NCBI RefSeq assembly: GCF_029975155.1
Contig: NZ_JARKPQ010000090.1
Location: 1-64,000, forward strand
DNA length: 64,000 nucleotides
Direction: 5' to 3'
DNA from: Propionicimonas sp.
GTDB lineage: Bacteria > Actinomycetota > Actinomycetes > Propionibacteriales > Propionibacteriaceae
The translations under genes were made by a program, and so were the position numbers. This document shows, piece by piece, positions 50,454-58,009 of the stretch (its first letter is position 1; each line of letters opens with the position of its first letter). The notes below the pieces were generated by a model. It did no database searches and was not told where the DNA came from. It worked only from the letters and a program-made list of their open reading frames with translations.

Positions 50454-50575
50454 CCGCTCCCTGAGGAGCGAGCGCCAGCGAGCGTCACGAAGGGCGGCGG
50501 GAGTATCTGCACACTCGACGGCAACCCATGGGGCCGGCAGGGCCCGATGGGGGCATCGACAATGCAGATCCTCCC
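50454..50575. repeat. Family-1 repeat (50454-50494) and family-4 hairpin (50499-50575)
   Basis: The family-1 copy has an altered core (CGAGCGCCAGCGAGCG). The family-4 element has arms GGGAGTATCTGCACACTCGA and a matching 3' arm ending TGCAGATCCTCCC, around a GG-rich loop. They end the exporter operon and could act as a terminator. Confidence 0.8.
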
Positions 50576-50622
50576 GGACCGTTGGGAAGCAACCCCGTTT
50601 TCGGGCCAGGTGCAGCGACGCC

Positions 50623-51315
50623 TCAGGATCGTGGCAGCAGCCAACTCGCTCCCACGCCCAGCGCACCCAGCGTCAGGGCCAGCCAGAGCAGAGTCCAGAG
50701 CACGCGCGGGACGTGGGTGAGGGCGGCCAGCTGGGCGGCGTCCGATCCACGGGGACGGGAGGCGAGCAGCTCGATCACCGGGCGGGGTGCGGCCAGGAGC
50801 AGCAGCCAGGCGAGCCCGTAGGCGATCCAGGCCGCCACCGTGGGCGTGGCGAACCACGACACCACGCCGACCAGGCAGCCGAGCAGGAACACGACGAGCG
50901 CACCGTAGAGGTTGCGCAGCTTCAGCAGCATCAGCGCGAGGAGCACGACCAGCAGCACCAGCAGCGCCGCGGCGTGGCCGGCGCCGGCCAGCCAGGCCGC
51001 TCCGAGACCGACGACGGCAGGCGCCGGATAGCCGGCGAACAGCGTCGCGACCATGCCGGGACCGCTCGGCCGGCCCGAGCTGACGGTGAGCCCCGACGTG
51101 TCCGAGTGGACCCGGATGCCGCGCAGCCGCCGTCCCGCCAGGGTGGCGACGACGGCGTGCCCGGCCTCGTGGCAGACGGTCGTCACGGTCCGCACCAGCG
51201 GCCAGGCGACCAGCACCGCGGCAAGCGCGATCAGCCCGAGCAGGACGACGACCTCGGGTTCCGGCGCCGGCGTTCGCGCCCAGGCCCGCTGCCACACCTG
51301 CTCGAGGAACTCCAC
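50623..51315 (-). CDS. M50-like site-2-protease-type membrane protein
   Basis: The 230-residue product starts at a GTG at 51315. A first helix (25-40) is followed by VTTVCHEAGHAVVATLAG, with the HExxH zinc motif (HEAGH), and five or so further hydrophobic helices. The rest resembles the M50B-like membrane metalloprotease family of Actinobacteria (often annotated as M50 family). The third metal ligand usually lies in a later Asp-containing loop; a clear NPDG motif is not seen, so proteolytic activity is plausible but unproven. It is divergent from the DUF218 gene. Confidence 0.8.
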   Translation of the reverse strand: MEFLEQVWQRAWARTPAPEPEVVVLLGLIALAAVLVAWPLVRTVTTVCHEAGHAVVATLAGRRLRGIRVHSDTSGLTVSSGRPSGPGMVATLFAGYPAPAVVGLGAAWLAGAGHAAALLVLLVVLLALMLLKLRNLYGALVVFLLGCLVGVVSWFATPTVAAWIAYGLAWLLLLAAPRPVIELLASRPRGSDAAQLAALTHVPRVLWTLLWLALTLGALGVGASWLLPRS

Positions 51316-51352
51316 AGCGCCAGTGTGCCCGGTGCCGTTTCCGGGCCGTGGC

Positions 51353-51358
51353 TACCGT
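51353..51358 (+). promoter_or_regulatory. -10 box TACCGT of a leaderless promoter
   Basis: TACCGT ends 7 nt before the GTG at 51365, which lacks a Shine-Dalgarno sequence. Confidence 0.5.
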
Positions 51359-51364
51359 TGGGGC

Positions 51365-52030
51365 GTGCCGCGTCCCCGTCGAACCGTGCTGCGAGCGCTG
51401 GCCGCCGTGCTGCTGGTGGTGCTCCTGGTCGGCGCCGGTCCGACCGGGTACGTCGTGGCGATGTCCGCCGGCCGGATCACCACGGTGGAGCAGGCGGAAC
51501 CCCAACCGGTCGCGATCGTGTTCGGCGCGTCCGTATACGCGGACGGCACCCCGTCTCCCTACCTGAAGGCCCGTCTCGACCTGGCCTACGACCTGTACGC
51601 CGCCGGCAGGGTGCGTGCGGTGCTGGTGACCGGGGACAACGGCACCCGCAGCTACGACGAGACCACGGCGATGCGCCAGTACCTGATCGGACGGGGCATC
51701 CCGGAGGTGAAGGTGGTCGGCGACTACGCGGGCTTCGACACCTACGACTCCTGCGTCCGCGCCCGGCGGATCTTCGGGATCGAGCGCGCCGTCCTGACCA
51801 GCCAGAGCTACCACCTGCCCCGGGCGATCGCGGTCTGCCGTTCGGTCGGCGTCGACGCCTGGGGTGTCGGGGACGGCTTCGCACCGCCCAAGGACTCCGC
51901 GCAGTGGGTCTACTACTCGGCCAGGGAATGGCCGGCCAACCTGAAGGTGGTCTGGGACCTGATCACCCAGCGCGAGCCGACCCTCGGCCGGCACGAGGCC
52001 GGCATCGAGCAGGCGCTCCAGGCGCCCTGA
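51365..52030 (+). CDS. SanA/YdcF-like DUF218 membrane protein
   Basis: The 221-residue protein starts at a GTG, with a signal-anchor helix (10-32). The DUF218 core follows: AIVFGASVYADGTPSPYLKARLD, VLVTGDNGTRSYDETTAMRQYL and TSQSYHLPRAIAVCRSVGVDA. SanA in E. coli affects envelope permeability to vancomycin. Other DUF218 proteins are thought to bind or modify envelope lipids or nucleotides. The role here is presumably in the cell envelope. Confidence 0.85.
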   Translation: MPRPRRTVLRALAAVLLVVLLVGAGPTGYVVAMSAGRITTVEQAEPQPVAIVFGASVYADGTPSPYLKARLDLAYDLYAAGRVRAVLVTGDNGTRSYDETTAMRQYLIGRGIPEVKVVGDYAGFDTYDSCVRARRIFGIERAVLTSQSYHLPRAIAVCRSVGVDAWGVGDGFAPPKDSAQWVYYSAREWPANLKVVWDLITQREPTLGRHEAGIEQALQAP

Positions 52031-52051
52031 CCACCCGCGGAAGCCGTGGGC

Positions 52052-52666
52052 TCAGGCCAGGGTCACCGCTTGGTCGAAGCCGAGCCGCGGGTTGCGCGGG
52101 AACGTCCCGTCCGGGGCGGCGTGGCCGATGTTGACCACCATGATCGTGCGCAGCGGCGTGCCGGCGAAGAACTCGCGGTCGATACCCGCGGTGTCGATGC
52201 CGCCCATCGGGCCGGCGTCCAGCCCTGCCGCGCGGACGGCGAGGATGAACCCGCCCGCCTGCAGCCACGCGTTGTTGAGCGCCATGGACCTGCGGTGCTC
52301 GTCGTTCGCCGCGAAGCGTTCCCTGGCGCCCTGCGACTGCGGGTTGACCACGGGTAGGTTCTCGTGGAAGTCGGTGTCCGCGGCGAGGATGGCCACCACC
52401 GGAGCGGACGCAGCCTTCGGCTGGTTCGTCTCGGCCAGCAGCGGCAGCAGCCGAGCCTTCGCCTCCTCCGTCCGCACGAACGTGATCCGCAGCGGCTGGC
52501 TGTTGAGGGCGGTCGGGGTGAACTTGGCCAGCTCGTAGACCTTGGCGAGTTCCTCGTCGGAGACGGGCTCGGGGCCGAACCGGTAGGCGGTGTGCATGTC
52601 AGTGAAGATGCTCGCTGCGGTCGGCGTCTGGTCGAGATTGGGCAGGGTCATGTGCAGGTCTTCCAT
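52052..52666 (-). CDS. Nitroreductase-family protein, malonic semialdehyde reductase-like
   Basis: The 204-residue protein has the RutE/HadB pattern: TDMHTAYRFGPEPVSDEELAKVY, ELAKFTPTALNSQPLRITFV, NNAWLQAGGFILAVRAAGLDAGPMGG and the C-terminal NIGHA. These FMN enzymes reduce malonic semialdehyde or related aldehydes and nitro compounds. The start may be ATG 52666 or ATG 52651 (MTLPNLDQ). A strong MarR-type dyad lies immediately upstream, so it is probably inducible by an electrophile. Confidence 0.88.
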   Translation of the reverse strand: MEDLHMTLPNLDQTPTAASIFTDMHTAYRFGPEPVSDEELAKVYELAKFTPTALNSQPLRITFVRTEEAKARLLPLLAETNQPKAASAPVVAILAADTDFHENLPVVNPQSQGARERFAANDEHRRSMALNNAWLQAGGFILAVRAAGLDAGPMGGIDTAGIDREFFAGTPLRTIMVVNIGHAAPDGTFPRNPRLGFDQAVTLA

Positions 52667-52671
52667 GAAGT

Positions 52672-52687
52672 AGTTGATATCTCAACT
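52672..52687. promoter_or_regulatory. MarR-type operator TAGTTGA-N4-TCAACTA
   Basis: The dyad (52671-52688 including flanks) has perfect 7-bp arms around TATC and ends 5 bp upstream of the nitroreductase ATG at 52666. Its core GTTGA-N4-TCAAC is identical in form to the operator before the MarR gene at 34413-34426. Confidence 0.6.
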
Positions 52688-52867
52688 ATATCACTCGATG
52701 CACGAACCCCGACCGGTGTTTCGGTTTGACGGACCGGCCTCCGACTTGATGGGATAGAGGCATCCCCGATGCCGCGTCCAGCCTGGCTGGCTGAGCCGAA
52801 GCGTGCCCGCTTCGAACCCGAGTCCGACGCCCGCGGAATGGGTCCACCATTCGCCTTTCGACCATCC

Positions 52868-54130
52868 GTGGAGCTTTTCGTGTTCCGGCCTCCGGCTGCC
52901 CGCGCGCCACACGAGCGCGCCCGTCTCCTGCTGCTCGCCGCCTTCGCCGGCAGCGGCCTGCTGGCCTTCTCCTGGCTCGCCCGCATCCCCAGCGTCCGGG
53001 ATGCCCTCGCCCTGAGCGCGGCCGACCTCGGCGCCATCCTGCTGGTCGGGTCGTTCGGCGCCCTCGCCACGGTCTTCGCGTCGTCCGCCCTCGTCTCCCG
53101 GTTCGGCAGCGCCCGCGTGTTCACGGTCGGCGCGATCGTGGTCGTCGTCGGATTCACGCTGATGGGCGTCGGCCCAGCGCTCGCCTCCCGCTGGGTGTTC
53201 GGGCTGGGGATCGTGATCAACGGCGTCGGCGGCGCTCTGCTGAACCTGCCGATGAACGTGGAGTCCACCCGGATCGAGCAGGCCTACGGCCGCACCGTCA
53301 TCCCGCACTTCCACGCCGCGTTCTCCGCGGGCGCCGTCGCCGGGTCGATGCTGGGAGCCGTCGCTGCCGCGAACGACGTCCCCGTCGTTGCCCAGTTCGC
53401 GGTGGTCGGCGCGCTGGTCGGAGCGCTCCGGCTGGCCACGCTGGCTGCTGGCATGGTCATGCCCGGGAGCCCCGTCCGCGCCCCGGAGCGCCGGGAACGC
53501 GGCTCCGGACTGCGCCGCGAACTCGCCGTGTGGACGGAACCCGCCACCCTCCTGGTCGGGCTGGTCGCCTTCGCCGCCGCGCTCAGCGAGGGCGCGGCGA
53601 ACAACTGGGTGTCGCTGGCGTTCGTGGACGGGTTCGGTTCCACCGAAGCCTTCGGGGCGATCGTCCTCGGCGTGTTCATCGGCTCCATGACGATCATGCG
53701 GGTGGTCGGCACCCGGGCGATCGACCGGCTGGGCCGCGTCGTCACCCTGCAACTCTCCGCAGCGCTCGCCATCTTCGGGCTCGCGCTGTTCGGCCTGGCC
53801 TCCCAGCCACAGGTCGCCATCATCGGCGTCGCCCTGTGGGGCGCCGGGACGGCGCTGTGCTTCCCGATCGGCGTCGCGGCCGCCTCCGACGACCCCGGCC
53901 GGGCACCGGCCCGGGTCTCGGTGGTCGCATCGCTCGGCTCGGTGGCGGCCCTGACCGCCGCACCCGTGGTCGGGATCGTCGCATCGGCGCTGGGTGGCGC
54001 CCGGCACGCACTGCTGGTCGTCCTGGTCGTCCTGCTGGCGGCCCTGGTCGCGTCCCGGCGGGTGGGTCCGTCGCTGTCGGCCGTCGCCGACCCGCGCGAC
54101 GTGCTGGACGCGGAGTCGCTGCCCGCCTGA
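52868..54130 (+). CDS. MFS transporter (YbjJ-like)
   Basis: The 420-residue product is taken from the GTG at 52868 (MELFVFRPPAARAP). The frame is open to 52769, but that part lacks coding character. About 12 helices are visible, with the loop VSRFGSARVF after TM2 and an unusually polar TM1 segment FSWLARIPSVRDAL, matching YbjJ-like members of the MFS. Some members are thought to handle sugars or amino-acid-like solutes. The substrate is unknown. The gene is divergent from the nitroreductase gene. Confidence 0.8.
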   Translation: MELFVFRPPAARAPHERARLLLLAAFAGSGLLAFSWLARIPSVRDALALSAADLGAILLVGSFGALATVFASSALVSRFGSARVFTVGAIVVVVGFTLMGVGPALASRWVFGLGIVINGVGGALLNLPMNVESTRIEQAYGRTVIPHFHAAFSAGAVAGSMLGAVAAANDVPVVAQFAVVGALVGALRLATLAAGMVMPGSPVRAPERRERGSGLRRELAVWTEPATLLVGLVAFAAALSEGAANNWVSLAFVDGFGSTEAFGAIVLGVFIGSMTIMRVVGTRAIDRLGRVVTLQLSAALAIFGLALFGLASQPQVAIIGVALWGAGTALCFPIGVAAASDDPGRAPARVSVVASLGSVAALTAAPVVGIVASALGGARHALLVVLVVLLAALVASRRVGPSLSAVADPRDVLDAESLPA

Positions 54131-54145
54131 GCGCGCGGGTCGTCC

Positions 54146-54164
54146 GCCCTTCGTGACGAAGGGC
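54146..54164. repeat. Short near-palindrome GCCCTTCGT-GACGAAGGGC
   Basis: This is the outer arm of the family-1 repeat joined directly to its inverse, without the internal hairpin. It follows the MFS stop and may be a terminator or a minimal derivative of the repeat. Confidence 0.6.
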
Positions 54165-54191
54165 CGTAACCTGACCGTCAGATTCGCTGAC

Positions 54192-54197
54192 TAGGGT
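54192..54197 (+). promoter_or_regulatory. -10 box TAGGGT of a leaderless promoter
   Basis: TAGGGT ends 8 nt before the ATG at 54205. No Shine-Dalgarno sequence is present. Confidence 0.45.
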
Positions 54198-54204
54198 TTC
54201 CGGC

Positions 54205-54921
54205 ATGCCGAGGGCAGTGCGCGCAACGATCATCCAGCCCGACCCCCACGTGCCGGTGGACCGCTTCGGTCCCTGGCTGGCGAGCAACCGGGTCCTGGTG
54301 CGTGCGGTGCCGCTGTGGCAGCGCGACGTGCCTGCGGTGGCGGAACTCGGCGACGGACTCGTCGTCCTCGGCGGCACGATGAGCGCCCACGACGCGGCCG
54401 AGCACGCCTGGATCCCTCCGCTCAAGGAACTGATGGTCGCCGCCGTCGACGCCGGCCTGCCCACGCTCGCGATCTGCCTGGGCCACCAACTGCTGGCCGA
54501 GGCGTTCGGCGGCGAGGTCGAGGTGGAGCATCCCGACGGTGGCGAGCACGGCGCCGTCCCGGTCGCCTGGCAGGACACCGCACGGTCCGATCCGCTGCTG
54601 TCCCGGCTCGCGGAGGGCAACTCGTCGCTGGTCGCCGAATCCCACTCGGACGCCGTCACCCGGCTTCCCGACGGGGCGACCCCGCTGGCCAGCAGCGAGC
54701 GCTACCCCAACCAGGCCTTCCGGATCGGCTCGGCCGTCGGCGTCCAGTTCCATCCGGAGGCATCGCCGGAGCTCATGGGCCGCTGGGCGGAGCTGAAGGG
54801 TGCGGACGGCCGCACGATGCGGCGCGCGATGCACGCCCAGGACACCGAGGTCTCCCGCAACGGACGCCTCCTCGCCCAGGCCTTCTGCGGACAACTGCGG
54901 GCACACTCGCTGGTCGCCTGA
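54205..54921 (+). CDS. Class I glutamine amidotransferase-like protein
   Basis: The 238-residue protein has the GATase1 triad: the nucleophile in AICLGHQLLAEAFGG, and His-Glu in VGVQFHPEASPELM. It is a stand-alone GuaA-like amidotransferase domain of the type found in many Actinobacteria, with no synthetase partner next to it. Members may act as gamma-glutamyl hydrolases or as partners for unlinked synthases. The leading segment MPRAVRATIIQPDPHVPVDRFGPW includes the typical N-terminal strand. Confidence 0.85.
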   Translation: MPRAVRATIIQPDPHVPVDRFGPWLASNRVLVRAVPLWQRDVPAVAELGDGLVVLGGTMSAHDAAEHAWIPPLKELMVAAVDAGLPTLAICLGHQLLAEAFGGEVEVEHPDGGEHGAVPVAWQDTARSDPLLSRLAEGNSSLVAESHSDAVTRLPDGATPLASSERYPNQAFRIGSAVGVQFHPEASPELMGRWAELKGADGRTMRRAMHAQDTEVSRNGRLLAQAFCGQLRAHSLVA

Positions 54922-54993
54922 GCCGGAGACCGTCGAGGCCTCGGGCGCTAGGACCATGGCCTATCGTGGACGGCAGCCAAACAGGAGTTCACG

Positions 54994-55422
54994 ATGATCC
55001 GTCTGCTGCCGTTCGTGATCGAGGCGATCCTGCTCGTCTTCTGCGTCATCGACGCGATCCTCGCGGACGAGAGCCGCATCCGGAACCTGCCCAAGTGGGC
55101 GTGGATCCTGCTGATCATCGTGATCCCGCTGGTCGGCGGCATCGCCTGGCTGGTCGCCGGCCGGCCCCTGGCCGCCCCCCGCAAGCAGGTGCCGTGGCCG
55201 TCCCGCACCGCCGGCTACCCGGAGTGGGAGCGCCCGCCGGCGAACCTGCGTCCGCGCGCTCCCGACGACGACCCCGAGTTCCTCGCCAGCCTCAAGAAGG
55301 ACAACGCCAATCACGAGAAGCTGCTCAAGCAGTGGGAGGACGACCTGCGGCGCCGCGAGGAGGACCTGCGCCGCCAGCACGACGAGGGCGAGAACCCCGA
55401 TCCCCCGCCCGACGAGCGCTGA
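54994..55422 (+). CDS. PLDc_N domain membrane protein
   Basis: This 142-residue protein has two transmembrane helices (about 4-22 and 36-58) with the PLD nuclease N-terminal motif around FCVIDAILADESRIRNLPKWAWILLI. A cytoplasmic tail follows (65-142) and ends in a highly charged coiled coil (KKDNANHEKLLKQWEDDLRR). The full phospholipase D domain is absent, as usual for these small proteins. A Shine-Dalgarno (CAGGAG) precedes the ATG. Function is unknown. Confidence 0.82.
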   Translation: MIRLLPFVIEAILLVFCVIDAILADESRIRNLPKWAWILLIIVIPLVGGIAWLVAGRPLAAPRKQVPWPSRTAGYPEWERPPANLRPRAPDDDPEFLASLKKDNANHEKLLKQWEDDLRRREEDLRRQHDEGENPDPPPDER

Positions 55423-55467
55423 CCCGCCGACAACCCGGAGCCTCCCCGAACGGCTGGTCGCCTGACC

Positions 55468-56088
55468 TCACAGCATCAGCGGCACGTACTTGGTCACCAC
55501 CAGCATCACCACGACGGACAGCCACACCGCCACCAGCAGCGCGTCCAGGTCGGCGGCGACCATCCGCCGCGCCACCCGGCTGGCGCGCTCGGGCAGGTAG
55601 AGGTTGCCGTCCCTGATGTTCACGTGGGTGAGCGACGTGAACACCAGCGTGGTGGACAGCGTCACCAGCAGGCACCACGGGCAGAGGGCGCCGATCACGA
55701 CGTAGGCCTGGAAGAACAGCCAGTACGCGAACACCAGTCCCAGGGTGTAGACCACCTGCGCGGCGAGCATGAACCACCGCGGGAACCGCACCCCGCCGAG
55801 ACTGGCCACGGCGATGGTGATCACCACCGGCTCCGCGATCAACCCGAGGAACGCGTTCGGGAAGCCGAACACGCTGGCCTGCCACGAGGCGCCGACCGTG
55901 CCGCAGCTGAGCACGGCGTTGATGTTGCAGGCCAGCTGGGCGCCCGGGTCCGCCGCCAGCACCACCGCGTCCACGGACAGGACGAACGAGGCGGTGAGGC
56001 TGAGCAGGGCCGAGATCAGCATCGTGGTGTAGATCCAGCCATTGGACTGGCGGAGCCGGCGCAGTCCGGCCAGGGCCGACTCAGGCAC
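55468..56088 (-). CDS. Vitamin K epoxide reductase (VKOR) family protein
   Basis: The 206-residue product starts at a GTG that lies 8 nt inside the end of the DsbA gene. Five hydrophobic segments are seen. The four redox cysteines are Cys54 and Cys62 in the loop AACNINAVLSCGTVG... and the active-site pair Cys136-Pro-Trp-Cys139 (ALCPWCLL). VKOR replaces DsbB in Actinobacteria and re-oxidises DsbA with quinone. Co-transcription with a DsbA-like gene directly supports this role in disulfide formation outside the membrane. Confidence 0.92.
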   Translation of the reverse strand: MPESALAGLRRLRQSNGWIYTTMLISALLSLTASFVLSVDAVVLAADPGAQLACNINAVLSCGTVGASWQASVFGFPNAFLGLIAEPVVITIAVASLGGVRFPRWFMLAAQVVYTLGLVFAYWLFFQAYVVIGALCPWCLLVTLSTTLVFTSLTHVNIRDGNLYLPERASRVARRMVAADLDALLVAVWLSVVVMLVVTKYVPLML

Positions 56089-56860
56089 TGGCTGCGTCCT
56101 CGATGGCCCGGGCCAGCGGGCCCGCGGTGTAGACGTCGCCGCCGAACACCTCGCCGTTGATCTTCACCGTCGGCGTGCCCTTGATGCCCGAGTCCCACGC
56201 CTGGTCCGTGATCTTCTGCACCCACGGCACCCAGCTCTGCCGGCCGAAGTCGGCGGTCACCGACGCGGGGACGCCCACCTGCTGGGCGAACGCGACGAGC
56301 TGGGCGTCACTGAGCCCGGACGAGCCCTCCGCCGGCTGGTTCTCGTAGAGCACCCGGTAGAAGTCCAGGGCGTGGCCCGGATCGGCGTTGGCGATCGTGA
56401 CGAAGGCGTTCGCAGCCCTGGTGGAGTACCTGGTGCCTGAGGACTGCGGGTCGAGGAAGGACATCGGATGGATCTCCAGCTTCGCCTTGCCGGAGCTCAC
56501 GGCGTTGGCGAGGTCGGCGCCGTTGGCCCGCTCGAACTGACCGCAGTAGGGGCACATGAAGTCGGCGTAGATCGAGACGGTCACGGTCGCCGCCCGGTCG
56601 CCGAGCACGACGGCGCCGGCGTCCGTGGCCCCGGCCGGGACAACCAGCGCGCCGGTGGCGCCGCCGGTCTGGCCCGGGCGGGCGACGGACCAGACGGTCA
56701 CGCCGAGCATGAGGGCGATCACGGCGAGGCCGGCGATCCAGGCGGCGCGGATCACGTGCCGGGTGCGGCGGGACGCCGCGTCCGCGGCCTCGCGCTGGCG
56801 CCGCAGCGTCTCGCGCCGGTCGGGTGAGGAGGAGTTGGTGGATGGACGGGATGAGGACAT
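56081..56860 (-). CDS. DsbA-like membrane-anchored thiol:disulfide oxidoreductase
   Basis: The 259-residue protein has a cytoplasmic N-terminus, one transmembrane helix (37-60) and an extracytoplasmic thioredoxin fold of the DsbA/Thioredoxin_4 type. The active site is FMCPYC (Cys103, Cys106), and the cis-Pro loop is in IKGTPTVKINGEVF. It introduces disulfides into exported proteins and is recharged by the VKOR protein encoded downstream, which overlaps its 3' end. The start at 56860 follows GAGAAA. Confidence 0.92.
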   Translation of the reverse strand: MSSSRPSTNSSSPDRRETLRRQREAADAASRRTRHVIRAAWIAGLAVIALMLGVTVWSVARPGQTGGATGALVVPAGATDAGAVVLGDRAATVTVSIYADFMCPYCGQFERANGADLANAVSSGKAKLEIHPMSFLDPQSSGTRYSTRAANAFVTIANADPGHALDFYRVLYENQPAEGSSGLSDAQLVAFAQQVGVPASVTADFGRQSWVPWVQKITDQAWDSGIKGTPTVKINGEVFGGDVYTAGPLARAIEDAASA

Positions 56861-56983
56861 GGTTGTTTCTCTCCGGGCGTTCAGCCCTGCTGAGCGTGTG
56901 CGATGCGGGACGGCGGACGGCCGTCGGTGCGCGGTAGGGCGCGTGGCCGCGTCCACACCGGGACGCGGGCGGTGATCAGAGCA

Positions 56984-57463
56984 TCAGCAGGAGCGGGACG
57001 GCGGACCCCGGCGCGGGTTCTCGCGCGACCGGGCGGCGCTCTGGTAGCGCACCCGGACGGGCACCGGGACGGGCCGGGCCTGCGGCACGACCAGCGCCGA
57101 GAGTTCGACGAGCGCCGCGGCGAGCGCGCGGTGGGCGGACGTGGCCAGGCGCAGCGCGCCACGGACCAGCAGTGCACCGGCGGTGATCAGCAGCGGCAGC
57201 AGGAGCAGTTGCACCAGCAGCGTCGCGGCGATCATCAGCGTCCAGCTGACGGCCGGCGTCGGGGCGCTCACACAGTGCACGTCGCCGGAGAACCCGGTGG
57301 TCGCCACCCATTCGTACAGCGGGTGCCCGGCGTCGAAGCAGGCCACCACGCTCACCTTGGGCAGCCGCAACAGCAGCGGCAGCAACCCCACGATCGTGAG
57401 CGCGCCCGCAGCCACCCGCGCCCCGATCCCGGGCCGCGGCAGCCAGCGTCGCGCAGTGTGCAC
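56984..57463 (-). CDS. Putative membrane protein upstream of the DsbA-VKOR pair
   Basis: This 159-residue frame starts at a GTG at 57463. It has two hydrophobic segments (about 14-32 and 73-100) with a Cys-containing external loop between them (VACFDAGHPLYEWVATTGFS, then DVHCVS), and a basic C-terminal tail. The two loop cysteines would be outside the membrane and could be substrates of the DsbA/VKOR pair encoded downstream. It is on the same strand, 123 bp before the DsbA gene. No family is recognised. Confidence 0.6.
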   Translation of the reverse strand: MHTARRWLPRPGIGARVAAGALTIVGLLPLLLRLPKVSVVACFDAGHPLYEWVATTGFSGDVHCVSAPTPAVSWTLMIAATLLVQLLLLPLLITAGALLVRGALRLATSAHRALAAALVELSALVVPQARPVPVPVRVRYQSAARSRENPRRGPPSRSC

Positions 57464-57532
57464 GGACCGAATCCTACCAACCGCCAGTCATGCCCACCTG
57501 TCCACTCCCGGGTGACCGGCCGCAGCCCCAGG

Positions 57533-57659
57533 TCATCCCCGGCCCCCCACACCCTCCCGGCCCCCCACACCATCCCGGCCCCCCACACCATCCCGGCCCC
57601 CCACGCCATCCCGGCCCCCCACGCCATCCCGGCCCCCCACGCCATCCCGGCCCCCCACG
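57533..57659. repeat. Tandem array of seven 18-bp units (CATCCCGGCCCCCCACGC)
   Basis: Units start at 57533 (19 bp), 57552, 57570, 57588, 57606, 57624 and 57642 and then run into a complete family-2 repeat at 57660. Each unit begins like the 5' arm of that repeat (CATCCCGG), so the array appears to have grown from it. The frame is translatable in several phases but not convincingly coding. Confidence 0.9.
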
Positions 57660-57737
57660 CCATCCCGGGCTTGACCCGGGATCCCGTACGCCGGGTTGCC
57701 AGGTCGGTGCGGGGATCCCGGCGTCCGCCGGGATGAC
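57660..57737. repeat. Family-2 palindromic repeat pair
   Basis: CATCCCGGGCTTGACCCGGG and the inverted GATCCCGGCGTCCGCCGGGA form two strong hairpins around a 20-bp spacer. Fragments continue to about 57785 (CCGGCATCCGCCGGATGAC). Confidence 0.88.
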
Positions 57738-57823
57738 GTAGGGGGCCGGGATGACAGGCTCCCGGCATCCGCCGGATGACAGGCGTCCGCCAGCCGGCTG
57801 CGGGACCCCGTTGGGGGGCGTGT

Positions 57824-57829
57824 TACCCT
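57824..57829 (+). promoter_or_regulatory. -10 box TACCCT for a leaderless leader ORF
   Basis: TACCCT ends 7 nt before the ATG at 57836. This is the arrangement of leaderless cysteine-leader ORFs in mycobacteria. Confidence 0.6.
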
Positions 57830-57835
57830 CGTGGC

Positions 57836-57919
57836 ATGCACACCTGCCGCTGGCTCGAAGCTCCGCTGAGCTCCCCGCGCGCCCTCTCGTGCATGTGTTG
57901 TTGTCGCAGCCTGGCCTGA
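57836..57919 (+). CDS. Cysteine-rich leader peptide (putative attenuator)
   Basis: A 27-codon ORF begins MHTCRWLEAPLSS and continues PRALSCMCCCRSLA before a TGA at 57917. It contains five cysteines: Cys4, Cys19, Cys21, Cys22 and Cys23. The run Cys21-23 uses three consecutive TGT codons, although TGC dominates in this genome. Polycysteine leaderless ORFs act as cysteine-responsive attenuators in mycobacteria, where ribosome stalling at Cys codons controls the downstream operon. The genes downstream encode DUF4395, a thioredoxin and serine acetyltransferase, the first enzyme of cysteine synthesis, which fits precisely. No other product role is likely. Confidence 0.82.
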   Translation: MHTCRWLEAPLSSPRALSCMCCCRSLA

Positions 57920-57928
57920 CCGCAGCCT

Positions 57929-57944
57929 GACGCCTCCCGGCGTC
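57929..57944 (+). promoter_or_regulatory. Hairpin following the cysteine leader ORF
   Basis: GACGCC-TCCC-GGCGTC is a perfect 6-bp stem with a tetraloop, 9 nt after the leader stop codon and 65 nt before the DUF4395 start. It may be one of the alternative structures for attenuation. GCCCGCCGGCGG further on (near 57970) offers a competing pairing. Confidence 0.45.
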
Positions 57945-58009
57945 CCCGAACCCTTCACCGCCCGCCGGCGGACGCTGCCTGCCACCCCGACCGACCAGAG
58001 GATCCGACA

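Noticed and set aside
52769-52867. 33-residue N-terminal extension of the YbjJ-like MFS protein
   Set aside because: The first 33 codons have no membrane or family features. The GTG at 52868 is closer to the first helix, although the exact start remains uncertain.
57533-57737. CRISPR-like array
   Set aside because: The units are contiguous 18-bp tandem copies with no spacers, and no cas genes are in the window.
57490-57741. Pro/His-rich ORF (PPHHPGPP repeats) as a real repeat protein
   Set aside because: It is the translation of the non-coding tandem and palindromic repeats, with no ribosome site and no domain outside the repeats.
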